Assembly (NCBI RefSeq): GCF_005047635.1
Contig: NZ_SUKC01000002.1
Location: 372,001-436,000, forward strand
Direction: 5' to 3'
DNA length: 64,000 nt
Source of the DNA: Arthrobacter sp. CAU 1506
Lineage (GTDB): Bacteria > Actinomycetota > Actinomycetes > Actinomycetales > Micrococcaceae
In this document: positions 7,688 to 16,514 of the stretch, piece by piece
How the letters are laid out: every line of letters starts with the position of its first letter
Position numbering within the stretch: position 1 is the stretch's first letter
Program-made: the position numbers and the translations under genes
Notes under the pieces: model-generated
The model's input: only the letters and a program-made list of their open reading frames with translations
Database searches by the model: none
What the model was told of the DNA's origin: nothing

Positions 7688-9373
7688 TCAGGCCAGCACG
7701 TCGAGGCTGGTCGAAATCCCGTAGGGACGTCTTAGGGCGGATGGATCGGTAGTGTCCGTGGCGGTGTCTGTTCCGGTGCCTGTTCCGGAGGTTGTTCCCG
7801 GCCGGCCGTCTTGGCCTTGCGAGCTGCCGGAGGGCCTGCCGTCGGGACCGAACTGCATGCCTGGGCGGGCATCGTTGGGCCGGTTCTGGTTGGACAAGTC
7901 CAGGTTGGCGTTCATGCCGGTGGACGCGAGGTCGCGTTTCAGCTCGGACATGATGGCGCGCAGGGCATCGCGTCCGGCGTCGTTCGGTGCGAAGAGCTCC
8001 ACCCGCACGCCCTCCCCCGTCACGTGCGCACGGACCGTGACCGGCCCCAGATTGTCCGGTGTGACGCTGATGGTCATCACGTGCTCGCCCGGCTTGGCCT
8101 GCGCCAGGGTGAACAGTGGTCGTGCCACCTGCGCGGTGAAGGGCAACTGCTGGTGTGGCGGGACGGGAGCAGGTGCCGCGGTCGGAGCCGTTGCCGCCGG
8201 CTGCGACACCGGGGCGGGCTGGGCCGCGACCGGAACCTGGCCGTTGGCCGGTAGCTGTTCCGCGTCGGCCCGTACACCGGTGGCCGAGGCCAGGGCTGTG
8301 GCTGCGGCCGTTGCCCCGGATACTGCTGCAGCCGCTCCAGCTGGCCCCGTTCCAAGCCCGGTTTGGCCAGGAAGTACGACGCCGGTGGGCAGCTGGGTAG
8401 CTACGGTCGCCTGTGCCGGTGGCTGGGTCGGGGCGGAGTCTGACGCGGACGGGGCCGCAGTCTGATTTTGTGATTCCCCGGCACCAACCGCGACGGCGGC
8501 GGTTGCGGTCACGCCGGCCGCGCTCCCTGAGGCTGAGCTGGTTGCGAGTGCCGCGGAGGCAGCGCCAGCAGCCGGAGAGCCGGTGACGGCCGCCGAGCTG
8601 GCGGCGGCGAGGGCATTCGAAGTTGCGGTGCCCACACCTTGGGCTCCGGCTTCTCCGGCTCCCCCTGATGAGAGGCCAAGGCCGGGAACCGCGTTGGCCG
8701 CAACGGGCTCGCCGGCACCAACCTGGGGCGCAGCCTGGCCGGCAGGACTCGCGGCACCACCGGCTGCACCGGTCCCGCCACCGGCAGCGGCTAGCGTGGC
8801 AACCCCGTCACCGGTGCCGCCGTCGCTCGCTGAGCCTGTGGTCAGGCCCGCAAGTCCATCAGCCGGGCCGGCCGCAGACACCGCGGCTTCTCCCGCGGCT
8901 GGAGAGCCGGTTGCCATGTCGCCTGCGGGAAGGATGTGGCCGCCCGCCAACGGCCAGGCCAGCGGAGCATCGACGGGCTGCGCAGCAGTTCCTTCAGGAG
9001 CCTTAGCACCGCCGGACGGGGCAGCGGCAGGCCCGGTCGTCGCCTTGTCTCCGGAGCCAGACGCGGCACCGGCGCCGGGCTGAGCCGACACGCTTCCGGT
9101 GCCTCGCTGAGCAGCGCCAGAGGCAGGCTGAGCCGAACCGATGCCGGCCCCAGCCGGCGCGGATCCGGTCTGCCCGGTGGCCCCGCCGGCAGGCTTGCGG
9201 CCCCCGGTGGAGGCAGCGGCGTCGTACTTGGAAGGCTTGTAGGCAGACCCCTGCTGAAGCGCGTCCTGCATGGCGGAATCGAAGCCGGAGCCGGTGGATC
9301 GCGCACCCGACGCATTGCCGGCGCGGGACGGCGCGGCGGCAGCGATAGGCAGGGAATTCAGCGGGAGGCTCAT
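7688..9373 (-). CDS. fliK: Flagellar hook-length control protein FliK
   Basis: Secreted ruler that measures hook length and switches export specificity from hook to filament. About 400 residues of Ala/Gly/Pro/Ser-rich, low-complexity sequence are typical of the FliK ruler part. The conserved C-terminal domain follows at about residues 425-510: ARPLFTLAQAKPGEHVMTIS, TPDNLGPVTVRAHVTGEGVRV and ALRAIMSELKRDLASTG. The start overlaps the upstream NlpC/P60 stop by four bases, and flgD follows 14 bases later. Identity rests on the C-terminal domain and on location. Confidence 0.9.
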   Translation of the reverse strand: MSLPLNSLPIAAAAPSRAGNASGARSTGSGFDSAMQDALQQGSAYKPSKYDAAASTGGRKPAGGATGQTGSAPAGAGIGSAQPASGAAQRGTGSVSAQPGAGAASGSGDKATTGPAAAPSGGAKAPEGTAAQPVDAPLAWPLAGGHILPAGDMATGSPAAGEAAVSAAGPADGLAGLTTGSASDGGTGDGVATLAAAGGGTGAAGGAASPAGQAAPQVGAGEPVAANAVPGLGLSSGGAGEAGAQGVGTATSNALAAASSAAVTGSPAAGAASAALATSSASGSAAGVTATAAVAVGAGESQNQTAAPSASDSAPTQPPAQATVATQLPTGVVLPGQTGLGTGPAGAAAAVSGATAAATALASATGVRADAEQLPANGQVPVAAQPAPVSQPAATAPTAAPAPVPPHQQLPFTAQVARPLFTLAQAKPGEHVMTISVTPDNLGPVTVRAHVTGEGVRVELFAPNDAGRDALRAIMSELKRDLASTGMNANLDLSNQNRPNDARPGMQFGPDGRPSGSSQGQDGRPGTTSGTGTGTDTATDTTDPSALRRPYGISTSLDVLA

Positions 9374-10311
9374 GCTCTCTGTCCTGTCGCCATGGCTGCC
9401 TGTGCGGTGGCCAGCAGATCGGTCAATGGTCCGGAACCCGAAGCGCCCTGGCCGGAGAGCATGGCGGCAAGGCCGGTGTTCCCGGTCTGGCCTGACAGCA
9501 TGGCGCTGATCGCTCCGGAGGTGCCGTTCTGGCCGCTGAGCATGGAGGTCAACCCAGTGGACGTGGAGAGCTGGGCCGCACCGATCAGTTCGGTCAGCGC
9601 GCGCTGCTGGTCCGCGGTCAGTGCGGTTGAGCCCGGCGCAACACCGGCAACAGCACCAAAGACGGCCCCAAGCCCGCCCGCGGCGCCCAGCCCGCCCGCG
9701 GCGCCCAACCCTCCGGCGCCCTGGACGGTGGGTTCATCGGGCAGGATGCGGCGGATGGTGGTGATGTTGGAATCGTTCTCCCACGCGTCGCGGACCTTGA
9801 TGGTGTCGCCGGGCTGCGGGGCATCGATGGCCTTGCCGTTGCCCAGGTAGATGGACACATGGCCGCCGTCGAAGCTGAAGAGCAGGTCGCCAGGCTTGGC
9901 ATCGGCCATGGAGGCTACCGGCGTGCCTTCTTTCATCTGATCCCAGGTGACGCGCGGCAGGTCAATGCCGATGTCACGGAAGGCATGCTGCACGAAGGAG
10001 GAGCAGTCCAGCCCGACGGAAGCATCGTTGCCGCCCCAGACGTAGGGCAGGCCCACATACTTCTCGGTGGCGGCGATCAGTTCGGCCGCGCTGCCGGTCG
10101 CGGCGCCCGACGCCACGGCGGTCGGGCCGCCTACAACGGAGCTGCGGGACGCGGCAGTCAGTGCATCGGCAAAGGTGCTGGCCGCGCTGCCCCCGGTTGA
10201 GCTGCCGGCGGACGTGCCGGAAGCGGTCTCGGTGGCAACGGCGGGCTGGGCCAGCTGTGTCAGGGTGGACTGGATCTGCTGGATCCGGCCCATGGCATCA
10301 GTCATGCTCAT
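9370..10311 (-). CDS. NlpC/P60 peptidoglycan endopeptidase of the flagellar operon
   Basis: Predicted cysteine peptidase that cuts peptidoglycan stem peptides. The catalytic domain spans about residues 75-190: Cys103 in LDCSSFVQHAF, His151 in GGHVSIYLGNG, and Asp163 in AIDAP where many homologues have His. No signal peptide is visible, so secretion through the flagellar export apparatus is likely (inference). The N-terminus (QQIQSTLTQL and a Ser/Thr/Ala-rich stretch) resembles export-substrate leaders. The C-terminus has repeats GLGAAG and three MLSGQ motifs. It sits between fliJ and fliK, overlapping both by four bases. It may do the wall-opening job of the FlgJ muramidase, which is absent here. 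Confidence 0.9.
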   Translation of the reverse strand: MSMTDAMGRIQQIQSTLTQLAQPAVATETASGTSAGSSTGGSAASTFADALTAASRSSVVGGPTAVASGAATGSAAELIAATEKYVGLPYVWGGNDASVGLDCSSFVQHAFRDIGIDLPRVTWDQMKEGTPVASMADAKPGDLLFSFDGGHVSIYLGNGKAIDAPQPGDTIKVRDAWENDSNITTIRRILPDEPTVQGAGGLGAAGGLGAAGGLGAVFGAVAGVAPGSTALTADQQRALTELIGAAQLSTSTGLTSMLSGQNGTSGAISAMLSGQTGNTGLAAMLSGQGASGSGPLTDLLATAQAAMATGQRA

Positions 10312-10730
10312 CGTCCGTCACCGCCCCGGGCGCCGATGGACAGCTCGTCCAGGATCAGCTGCTCGCGGCGGAGCTCTTCGACTGCCTCGGCCTGGGCATG
10401 CCGGGTTTCCAGCTTCTCCAGCCCCACGGACTGCTTGCGCACGGCGAGGAACTCCTGCTGCGCCTGCTGGGCCTCGTGCTGCCGGGTCCGGTCCAGGTTC
10501 TCCAGATCGGCCAGCATGCTGCGCGAGGAGGACCGGGCGGCTGCCACGGCATGGAGCGTGGCGGCGTCCGAGACCTCGCTGATGATCTCGCCCAACTCGT
10601 TCCGGGCGGCGACCACCCGGGCACCGGACTCGCGGGCGCGGTTGTTCGCGGCGGCGAGGTTGCCGGCGGCTTGGTCCTGCTGGAGCTGGCGCAGCCGCAG
10701 CAGTCCGGCCAGGGGGAAAGATCGAGCCAT
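10308..10730 (-). CDS. fliJ: Flagellar export protein FliJ
   Basis: Stalk-like coiled-coil component of the export ATPase complex. 140 residues, almost entirely predicted helix with long Leu/Ala/Glu/Arg/Gln heptads, starting FPLAGLLRLRQLQQDQAAGN, the usual FliJ opening. Sequence conservation in this family is low, so the call also depends on its place straight after fliI. It overlaps the NlpC/P60 gene by four bases and starts two bases beyond the fliI stop. Confidence 0.87.
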   Translation of the reverse strand: MARSFPLAGLLRLRQLQQDQAAGNLAAANNRARESGARVVAARNELGEIISEVSDAATLHAVAAARSSSRSMLADLENLDRTRQHEAQQAQQEFLAVRKQSVGLEKLETRHAQAEAVEELRREQLILDELSIGARGGDGR

Positions 10731-10732
10731 CT

Positions 10733-12061
10733 CTACATACCTCCGAGGGTGCGGGTCAGGCGGTTCAGCTGGTCCCAGGACTGGGCGGCGGGCGTTTGGT
10801 CGTCCATCCGCTGCTGCAGGAACAGGTTGATGTCGTCTTCGTGCTGCACGGCGGCATCCACCATCGGGTTGGAGCCGGCCTGGTAGGCGCCCACGTCCAG
10901 CAGGTCCTGCGCCGCCTTGCGGGCCGCGAGTACCTTGCGCAGGGCGCCGGCGGCGCGGGAGTTCTCCGGGGTGTTGACCTTGGAGGCCACGCGGGAGATC
11001 GAGCCCAGCGGATCCACCGACGGGTAGTGCCCGGAGACCGCGAGCTTGCGGTCCAGCACCACGTGCCCATCCAGAATGGAGCGGGCGGAGTCGGCAATGG
11101 GTTCGTTGTGGTCGTCGCCGTCCACCAGCACGGTGTACATGCCGGTAACGGAGCCGACCTCAGCTGTTCCGGCGCGTTCCAGCAACCGGGCCAGCACGGA
11201 GAAGGTCGACGGCGGGTAGCCGCGGGTGGCCGGGGGCTCGCCGACGGAGAGCCCGATCTCGCGCTGCGCCATGGCGACCCGGGTGAGCGAGTCCATCATC
11301 AGCATCACGTCGGCGCCGCGGTCGCGGAAGGACTCGGCGATCCGGGTGGCGGTAAAAGCGGCACGCAGCCGCATCAAGGCGGGTTCATCGGAAGTGGAGA
11401 CCACCACGATTGAACGGGCCAGCCCGGCCTCGCCCAGGTCGTCCTCCAGGAACTCGCGGACTTCACGGCCGCGCTCCCCCACCAGCGCGATCACGGAGAC
11501 CTCGGCGTCGGTGCCGCGGGCGATCATGGACAGCAGCGAGGACTTGCCCACGCCGGAACCGGCGAACAGCCCCATGCGCTGGCCCTTGCCCACCGTGGTC
11601 AGCGTGTCCAGCACGCGCACGCCCAGCTGCAGCGGGGTGTCGATCCGCGCGCGGTGCATGGCGGACGGGGTGTCGTTGTCCAGCGGGACCAGCTGATCGA
11701 AGACCAGCGGGCCTTTGCCGTCGATTGGCCGGCCCATGCCGTCCAGCACGCGGCCGAACAGTCCGGCGCCGGTGGGTACCAGCACCGGGACTCCTTTGGC
11801 TTTGGCCGGCGTGCCGGTGTTGATCCCGGTGAGCCGGCCCAGCGGCATGCAGCGGATGCTGTCCCGGTTGGTGGCCACCACCTCGGCTTCCACGCCCTCG
11901 CCGTCGCCGATGACCACCAGGTCGCCAATGGCGCAGTCCAGGCCGATGATTTCGACGCCGAGGCCCACCACCGAGGACACCATCCCGTAGCGCTGCGGCG
12001 CGGCGGCTGCAAGCGCGTCGGCGAACCGGTCGGCACGCGGGCGCCAGGCCACGGCGGTCAC
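10733..12061 (-). CDS. fliI: Flagellum-specific export ATPase FliI
   Basis: F1-beta-like ATPase that energises type III export of flagellar subunits. Walker A AGSGVGKSS lies at about residues 167-175, followed by VGERGREVREFLEDDL, the Walker B-like strand VMLMMDSLTRVAMAQREIGL and SGHYPSVDPLGSISR, all characteristic of FliI/YscN. 442 residues is normal. It overlaps fliH by four bases and precedes fliJ, so regulator FliH, ATPase and stalk are translated together. Confidence 0.97.
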   Translation of the reverse strand: MTAVAWRPRADRFADALAAAAPQRYGMVSSVVGLGVEIIGLDCAIGDLVVIGDGEGVEAEVVATNRDSIRCMPLGRLTGINTGTPAKAKGVPVLVPTGAGLFGRVLDGMGRPIDGKGPLVFDQLVPLDNDTPSAMHRARIDTPLQLGVRVLDTLTTVGKGQRMGLFAGSGVGKSSLLSMIARGTDAEVSVIALVGERGREVREFLEDDLGEAGLARSIVVVSTSDEPALMRLRAAFTATRIAESFRDRGADVMLMMDSLTRVAMAQREIGLSVGEPPATRGYPPSTFSVLARLLERAGTAEVGSVTGMYTVLVDGDDHNEPIADSARSILDGHVVLDRKLAVSGHYPSVDPLGSISRVASKVNTPENSRAAGALRKVLAARKAAQDLLDVGAYQAGSNPMVDAAVQHEDDINLFLQQRMDDQTPAAQSWDQLNRLTRTLGGM

Positions 12062-12717
12062 CGCCGCACCTCCAGCAACGCAGTCTTGGCGCGGGCCAGC
12101 GCCGTGCCGATCCGCGCGTCCAAGAAGCCGTCGGCGAACTCGGTGACCGCGTCGCCCGCGGCCAGGGAGGAATCGGGGCTGAAAACCACACCGGCCTGGG
12201 CCCGGGTTTCCGGCGCCAGCATGGTCAGGTCGGCCGGGTTCATCCGCACGGTGTGCACCCGGGAGGCGTCCACGCCGGCCAGCGCCCGGGTGAGGGCCGA
12301 GCGCGCGGAGGCCTCGCCGTCGGACAGTTCATGGCCCAGGATGGCTTCGGCCAGCTCCATGGCTGCTTCGGCCAACGTGTTCTGCGCGGCGGCCAGCACC
12401 GGCGCGGCACGTTCTTCCAGCGCCCGGGTGGCAGCCCCCAGCGCGGCCACTGCCTGCTGCAAGCGGGCGCGGCCGTCTTCCATCATGGCCGCGTGGTCCT
12501 GCTCCATCGCCAGCTGGCGTTCGCGCATCATCTCGGCGCCTTCGCGCATGCCGGCCGTGTAGCCGGCAGCGTGACCCCGGACCTTGGCCTGTTCGAACGC
12601 CCGCTCCTGCGCCTCGTCGTCGCTGCGCAACTCGGTGTAGGCCACCTTGGAGAAGTTCTTGGACCCGGTGTTCAGCTCCGGAAAGCTCAGCCTGGAAAAC
12701 GTGGCGTCAGTAGACAT
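12058..12717 (-). CDS. fliH: Flagellar assembly protein FliH
   Basis: Binds and regulates FliI and links it to the C-ring. 219 residues: a variable N-terminus, a helical middle rich in Ala/Glu/Arg (about 35-125, including AGMREGAEMMRERQLAMEQ) and a C-terminal domain (VHTVRMNPADLTMLAPETRA, FADGFLDARIGTALARAK) like FliH/V-ATPase E-type subunits. It overlaps fliG by 11 bases and fliI by four. Confidence 0.9.
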   Translation of the reverse strand: MSTDATFSRLSFPELNTGSKNFSKVAYTELRSDDEAQERAFEQAKVRGHAAGYTAGMREGAEMMRERQLAMEQDHAAMMEDGRARLQQAVAALGAATRALEERAAPVLAAAQNTLAEAAMELAEAILGHELSDGEASARSALTRALAGVDASRVHTVRMNPADLTMLAPETRAQAGVVFSPDSSLAAGDAVTEFADGFLDARIGTALARAKTALLEVRR

Positions 12718-13726
12718 ATTCGTCTTCCTCCACGCCGCGCTGGACCGTGATGATGCCGCTGGCTTCCAGCTCGCGGATGGACCGGACGATGTCCGCGCGG
12801 GCCTCTTCGATCTGCGACATGCGCAGCGGGCCGGTGGCGTTGATCTCGTCGTCGAGGATGTCGCGGTTGCGTTCGGAGACGTTCTTGCGGATCAGTTCGG
12901 TGACCGGTTCGCTGGCACCCTTCATCGCCACCGCCAACACCGCGATCTCGATCCCGCGCAGCACCTGCTGCACATCGCGCGGTTCCAGCTTGGTGATGTC
13001 TTCGAAGGTGAGCATCCGCGAGCGGACTTCCTCGGCCAGCTCCGGATCGCGTTCGTCCAGTGCCTCCAGCAGCGCGCGTTCGGTAGCCACGTCGGCGCGG
13101 TTGATGATGTCCACCAGAGGCTGCACGCCGCCCACCACTTCCACCTGCTGGCGGGGCACGACGGCGCCGGCCCGCACCTTGAGCGTCTCGGCCACGATCG
13201 TGACAGCCTCCGGGGTGGCCGTTCCCATGGTGGCGATGCACTGGGCCACCTCGGGCCGGACCGAATCATCCAGCCCGGCGAGCACCGCGGAGGCCTGTTC
13301 CGGGCGCATGTGCGCCAGCACCAGGGCAATGGTCTGCGGGATCTCGCCGCTGAGCAGCGTGATCAGCTGGCTGGGATCTGCGTCGTCCATGAACTCGAAC
13401 GGCTTGCCGGCCATCGAGGTGGCCAGCCGGTCCAGCACACCGGCGGCCTTTTCGGCGCCGAAGGAGGCAGCCAGCAGCCCGGCGGCGAACTCCTTACCGC
13501 CGCGGGGACGGCGCCGGCCCTTGACCGTCATCTCGTGGAATTCCTTGAAGGCCTCTTCGGCGACTTCGGGATCCACCCGGCCCATGCCCACCAGTTCGGC
13601 GGTGATCAGTTCGGCTTCCGCCTCGCTGAAGCGCTTCATCACCTCGGCGGCCCGGGCCTGTTCCATCTGCATCAGCACCACCGCCACCTTCTGGGTGCCG
13701 GTCAGGGCGGTCAATAGCTCGCTCAT
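12707..13726 (-). CDS. fliG: Flagellar motor switch protein FliG
   Basis: C-ring protein that contacts the MotA stator and converts ion flow to torque. The N-terminal domain begins LTALTGTQKVAVVLMQME. The middle domain has EIPQTIALVLAHMRPEQASA, the family's EHPQ-type motif. The C-terminal domain has FEDITKLEPRDVQQVLRGIE followed by the charged helix that faces the stator, and EEARADIVRSIRELEASGII. 339 residues matches the family. It overlaps fliF by four bases. Confidence 0.96.
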   Translation of the reverse strand: MSELLTALTGTQKVAVVLMQMEQARAAEVMKRFSEAEAELITAELVGMGRVDPEVAEEAFKEFHEMTVKGRRRPRGGKEFAAGLLAASFGAEKAAGVLDRLATSMAGKPFEFMDDADPSQLITLLSGEIPQTIALVLAHMRPEQASAVLAGLDDSVRPEVAQCIATMGTATPEAVTIVAETLKVRAGAVVPRQQVEVVGGVQPLVDIINRADVATERALLEALDERDPELAEEVRSRMLTFEDITKLEPRDVQQVLRGIEIAVLAVAMKGASEPVTELIRKNVSERNRDILDDEINATGPLRMSQIEEARADIVRSIRELEASGIITVQRGVEEDEYVY

Positions 13727-15357
13727 GCGTTCTGCTTTTCATCCATCAAGGACCGCAGGAAGTCGGCGGTCTTGTCCGGTTCCTGCGCGGCCAGGGCGTC
13801 GATCTCGGCCCGCTTGCGGTTCATGTCCTTCTGTTCGTCGGAAAGTTCCGGCGGTCCGGTGAGCTCCAGCGCGGTGGTGGACGGGGCGACCACCGGGATC
13901 GGTTCCGGCACGATCACGGGCTTCGGCGCGGGCAGCTGCAGATCCACCGGGGCCTCGATTTCCGGCTGGAAGTCCTGCAGCTCGCCCAGGTCCACCGGCT
14001 CGCGGTTCTGGCGGCGCGACCAGCGGGCGTAGACCAGCAGCGCGATGATCACCAGCAGCACAATGCCCGCGGTGATGATGGCGGTGCGGATCAGCTCGGC
14101 CTGGCGCGCGGCTTCCTCGGCAGCCTGAGCGGCGGCCAGCGCCTCTGCGGCCTCCTGCGCGCCGGCGGTGTTGAACGGCACCAGTTCCACGGTGACCTCG
14201 TCGCCGCGGTCGGCGTTGATGCCTGCTGCGGTGGTGACCAGGCCCTCGATGTTGGCCAGGTTCAGCGCACCGGCGGCGTCGGCGTCCAGCGCCACGGAAA
14301 CGGTCTGGCGGTTGATCGCGCCGGCGGGGATGGCCCGGGTCTCGGTGACCTTGTTCAGCGCGTTGTTCTTGGTTTCCGACTCGGAGGTGAAGGTGCCGTC
14401 GCCAGCCGCGTTGCCCGGCACCGCGATGTTGTCCGGGCCCAGCACCCCGGCCGCTCCTCCGCCGGAGCCGGTGTAATCCTCGGTCTGCGTGGACTCATTC
14501 AGCGCGGGGGCGCCGTCCGGCGTCGTAAAGGTCTCTTCCACCCGTTCGGCGGACTCGTAGTTCATGTCGGCGGCCACCACCACGGAGGAATTGCCCGGCC
14601 CAACCACGCGGTCCAGCATGGTCTGCACCGAAGCGCGGACCCGCTCTTCGTAGTCGGAGGCCTGCTTGTCCGCGGAACCGGTGGCGCCCACGCCGACGGC
14701 GGAGAGCACGGTGCCGGCGGCGTCGATCACGGCCACGTTCTCCGGCTTCATCCCGTCGATGGACGCGGAGGTCAGGTGGACGATGGCCTGGACCTGGTCC
14801 GCGCTGAGCGTGGTCCGCTCGGTGTCCACGAAGACGGAGGCGGTGGGCTCACCCTTTTCGGAGACGAACACCGTCTCTTCCGGGATGGCCAGCCGCACGG
14901 AAGCGGTCTTGACGCCGTCGAGCGCCTGAATGGTGTTGGCAAGTTCGCCTTCGAGTGCGCGCTTGTAGGTCACCGACTGCTGGAACTCGGAGGAGGTCAC
15001 GCCCATGTCGTCCAGCAGCGAGTACCCGCCGGTGGAGGAGCTCGGCAGCCCCGCCGAGGCGGCCTTGAGCCGCTGGTCGTAGACGTTTTGCTCCGGCACC
15101 AGGATGGTGCCGCCGCCGTTGGTCAGTTCGTACGGTACTCCGTCGGTGCGCAGCTGCTCCACGATGGTGTTGGCGTCCGCGGCGGCCAGGCCGGAGAACA
15201 GCGGTGTGTAGGAGGGCTTGGACGCCCAGGCCGTCAGGGCGGCAATGCCCAGCACGACGACGGCGATGCCGATGATCGCGATAGTGCGCTGCGCGACGGT
15301 GAACTCGCGGATGGTTTTACCCAACCGCGAGAACCAGGAGGAGACTGTAGCCGGCAT
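13723..15357 (-). CDS. fliF: Flagellar MS-ring protein FliF
   Basis: Inner-membrane ring on which the motor is built. Two membrane segments bracket a large external region: about residues 25-45 (IAIIGIAVVVLGIAALTAWA) and about 430-455 (TAIITAGIVLLVIIALLVYA). The ring-building motifs are clear: PLFSGLAAADANTIVEQL, SSTGGYSLLDDMGVTSSEFQ and RALEGELANTIQALDGVKTA. The C-terminal tail is the FliG-binding part. 544 residues is normal. It shares one base with fliE (TAATG) and four with fliG. Confidence 0.96.
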   Translation of the reverse strand: MPATVSSWFSRLGKTIREFTVAQRTIAIIGIAVVVLGIAALTAWASKPSYTPLFSGLAAADANTIVEQLRTDGVPYELTNGGGTILVPEQNVYDQRLKAASAGLPSSSTGGYSLLDDMGVTSSEFQQSVTYKRALEGELANTIQALDGVKTASVRLAIPEETVFVSEKGEPTASVFVDTERTTLSADQVQAIVHLTSASIDGMKPENVAVIDAAGTVLSAVGVGATGSADKQASDYEERVRASVQTMLDRVVGPGNSSVVVAADMNYESAERVEETFTTPDGAPALNESTQTEDYTGSGGGAAGVLGPDNIAVPGNAAGDGTFTSESETKNNALNKVTETRAIPAGAINRQTVSVALDADAAGALNLANIEGLVTTAAGINADRGDEVTVELVPFNTAGAQEAAEALAAAQAAEEAARQAELIRTAIITAGIVLLVIIALLVYARWSRRQNREPVDLGELQDFQPEIEAPVDLQLPAPKPVIVPEPIPVVAPSTTALELTGPPELSDEQKDMNRKRAEIDALAAQEPDKTADFLRSLMDEKQNA

Positions 15358-15656
15358 TAGGCCTGCATCCTCATGATCTCGTTGAAGGCGTCAACGCCCT
15401 TGTTGCGGACCGCGGCCACCAGTTCCAGCGTCACGGCGGCGCGGGTGGAGGCCAGCGTCGCGTTGTGGATGTCGGTCAGGTCGCCGGTCACGGCTTGGAT
15501 CGCCAGTTCGTTGGACGTGGACTGCAACTGCTGCAGGTTGTCGACGGCGCCGGTGAGCGAGGTGGCAAACTCTGCACCGTTGGTGGACTGCGGGGCGGCG
15601 GGCAGGTAGCCGGTGCCGGTCACGCCCTGGATCGGCGGAATGGAAGAGAGCGGCAT
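15357..15656 (-). CDS. fliE: Flagellar hook-basal body protein FliE
   Basis: Adapter between the MS ring and the rod. 99 residues with the family's helical core: FATSLTGAVDNLQQLQSTSN, VTGDLTDIHNATLASTRA and the end LVAAVRNKGVDAFNEIMRMQ. It lies between flgC and fliF as in most flagellar operons, with one-base stop/start overlaps on both sides. Confidence 0.94.
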   Translation of the reverse strand: MPLSSIPPIQGVTGTGYLPAAPQSTNGAEFATSLTGAVDNLQQLQSTSNELAIQAVTGDLTDIHNATLASTRAAVTLELVAAVRNKGVDAFNEIMRMQA

Positions 15657-16048
15657 CAGTTGCGTCCAATCTGCAGGGCGGCCTCGTAGGTGGACTTCGC
15701 CCGGTCCACCACGGCGGCGTTGGCCTGGTAGCCGCGCTGGGCCATGATCAGGCTGCCCATCTGCTGGGAGAGGTCAATGTCCGGATAGCGGACGTAGCCG
15801 TCCTCGTCGGCCAGCGGGTGGTCCGGCTCGTGCACCATGCGGCCCTCGGCGTCGCCGAACTGGGCCCCGGCCACGTACACGCCCGTGACGCCCTGGCCTT
15901 CCTGCGCCACCACGTAACGGGCCTGGAAAGCCGCACCGTCGGTGCTGGTGGCATTGTTCGCGTTGGCCAGGTTGTCGGAGACAGCGTCCAGCCACTTGCG
16001 GTGCACGGTGAGGCCGGTGCCAGCGATTCCAATGGCGTCGAAAGTCAT
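15656..16048 (-). CDS. flgC: Flagellar basal-body rod protein FlgC
   Basis: Proximal rod subunit. It starts MTFDAIGIAGTGLTVHRKWL with DAVSDNLANANN close behind, the rod-protein signature. The C-terminus has MVHEPDHPLADEDGYVRYPD and IMAQRGYQANAAVVDRAKST, diagnostic for FlgC. 130 residues is typical. Its start shares a base with the flgB stop. Confidence 0.95.
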   Translation of the reverse strand: MTFDAIGIAGTGLTVHRKWLDAVSDNLANANNATSTDGAAFQARYVVAQEGQGVTGVYVAGAQFGDAEGRMVHEPDHPLADEDGYVRYPDIDLSQQMGSLIMAQRGYQANAAVVDRAKSTYEAALQIGRN

Positions 16049-16389
16049 TAGTTGGTCCTCATCGCCGTGCGGACGCCGCTGAAGGTGCTTTCCGCGGCCC
16101 GGGCTGCGAACTGGTAGCGCAGCACAGTTTCAATGTTGGAAAGGGTCTCGGTATCCAGGTTGACGTTGCTGCCGTCCAGCCGGGTGGGCTCCAGCGAGCG
16201 GTCCATGCTGGCGCTGGCGCTGCCGTCCCCGCGGGCGACCGACTTGGCCAGGGCCTCCTCAAACTGGACGCGCTGGGCGTGGTAGCCGGGGGTATTCACG
16301 TTCGCAATGTTGTTGGCGATCGCACGCTGGCGCATGGCGAGGCCGTCCAGGGCGCTCTGCATGGCAGCCCCCGTCACAGATTCGAACAC
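16048..16389 (-). CDS. flgB: Flagellar basal-body rod protein FlgB
   Basis: Proximal rod subunit. The family signature is SALDGLAMRQRAIANNIANV followed by NTPGY, with the C-terminal helix LRYQFAARAAESTFSGVRTA. GTG at 16389 is chosen because the protein then opens MFESVTGAAMQ, like other FlgB proteins (113 residues). A longer reading frame begins at GTG 16461, adding 24 residues without family resemblance. That codon lies just where transcription from the sigma-28 promoter should begin, so a leaderless longer form is possible. It heads the flgB-to-flgE run. Confidence 0.92.
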   Translation of the reverse strand: MFESVTGAAMQSALDGLAMRQRAIANNIANVNTPGYHAQRVQFEEALAKSVARGDGSASASMDRSLEPTRLDGSNVNLDTETLSNIETVLRYQFAARAAESTFSGVRTAMRTN

Positions 16390-16468
16390 AGCAAGACCCG
16401 TCTCACTACTGGCATGTGGTCGGCCGATCCATGGCCTGTTCGGTGAGCTATCCGTGCTCACTATCCAG

Positions 16469-16498
16469 CTATCGGCACGCAGACGGGAGTGCGTTAGG
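16469..16498 (-). promoter_or_regulatory. Sigma-28 promoter of flgB operon
   Basis: On the minus strand CCTAAC (16493-16498), 16 bases, GCCGATAG (16469-16476). The boxes are identical to those of fliM and flgN; the spacer is one base longer. It could drive the whole basal-body and export run from flgB to flgE. Confidence 0.75.
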
Positions 16499-16514
16499 TA
16501 AATCTTGAGATTGG

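Noticed and set aside
12647-13717. Long plus-strand frame (356 codons)
   Set aside because: Antisense shadow of fliG and the end of fliH; His/Gly/Gln-rich composition typical of antisense frames in GC-rich DNA.
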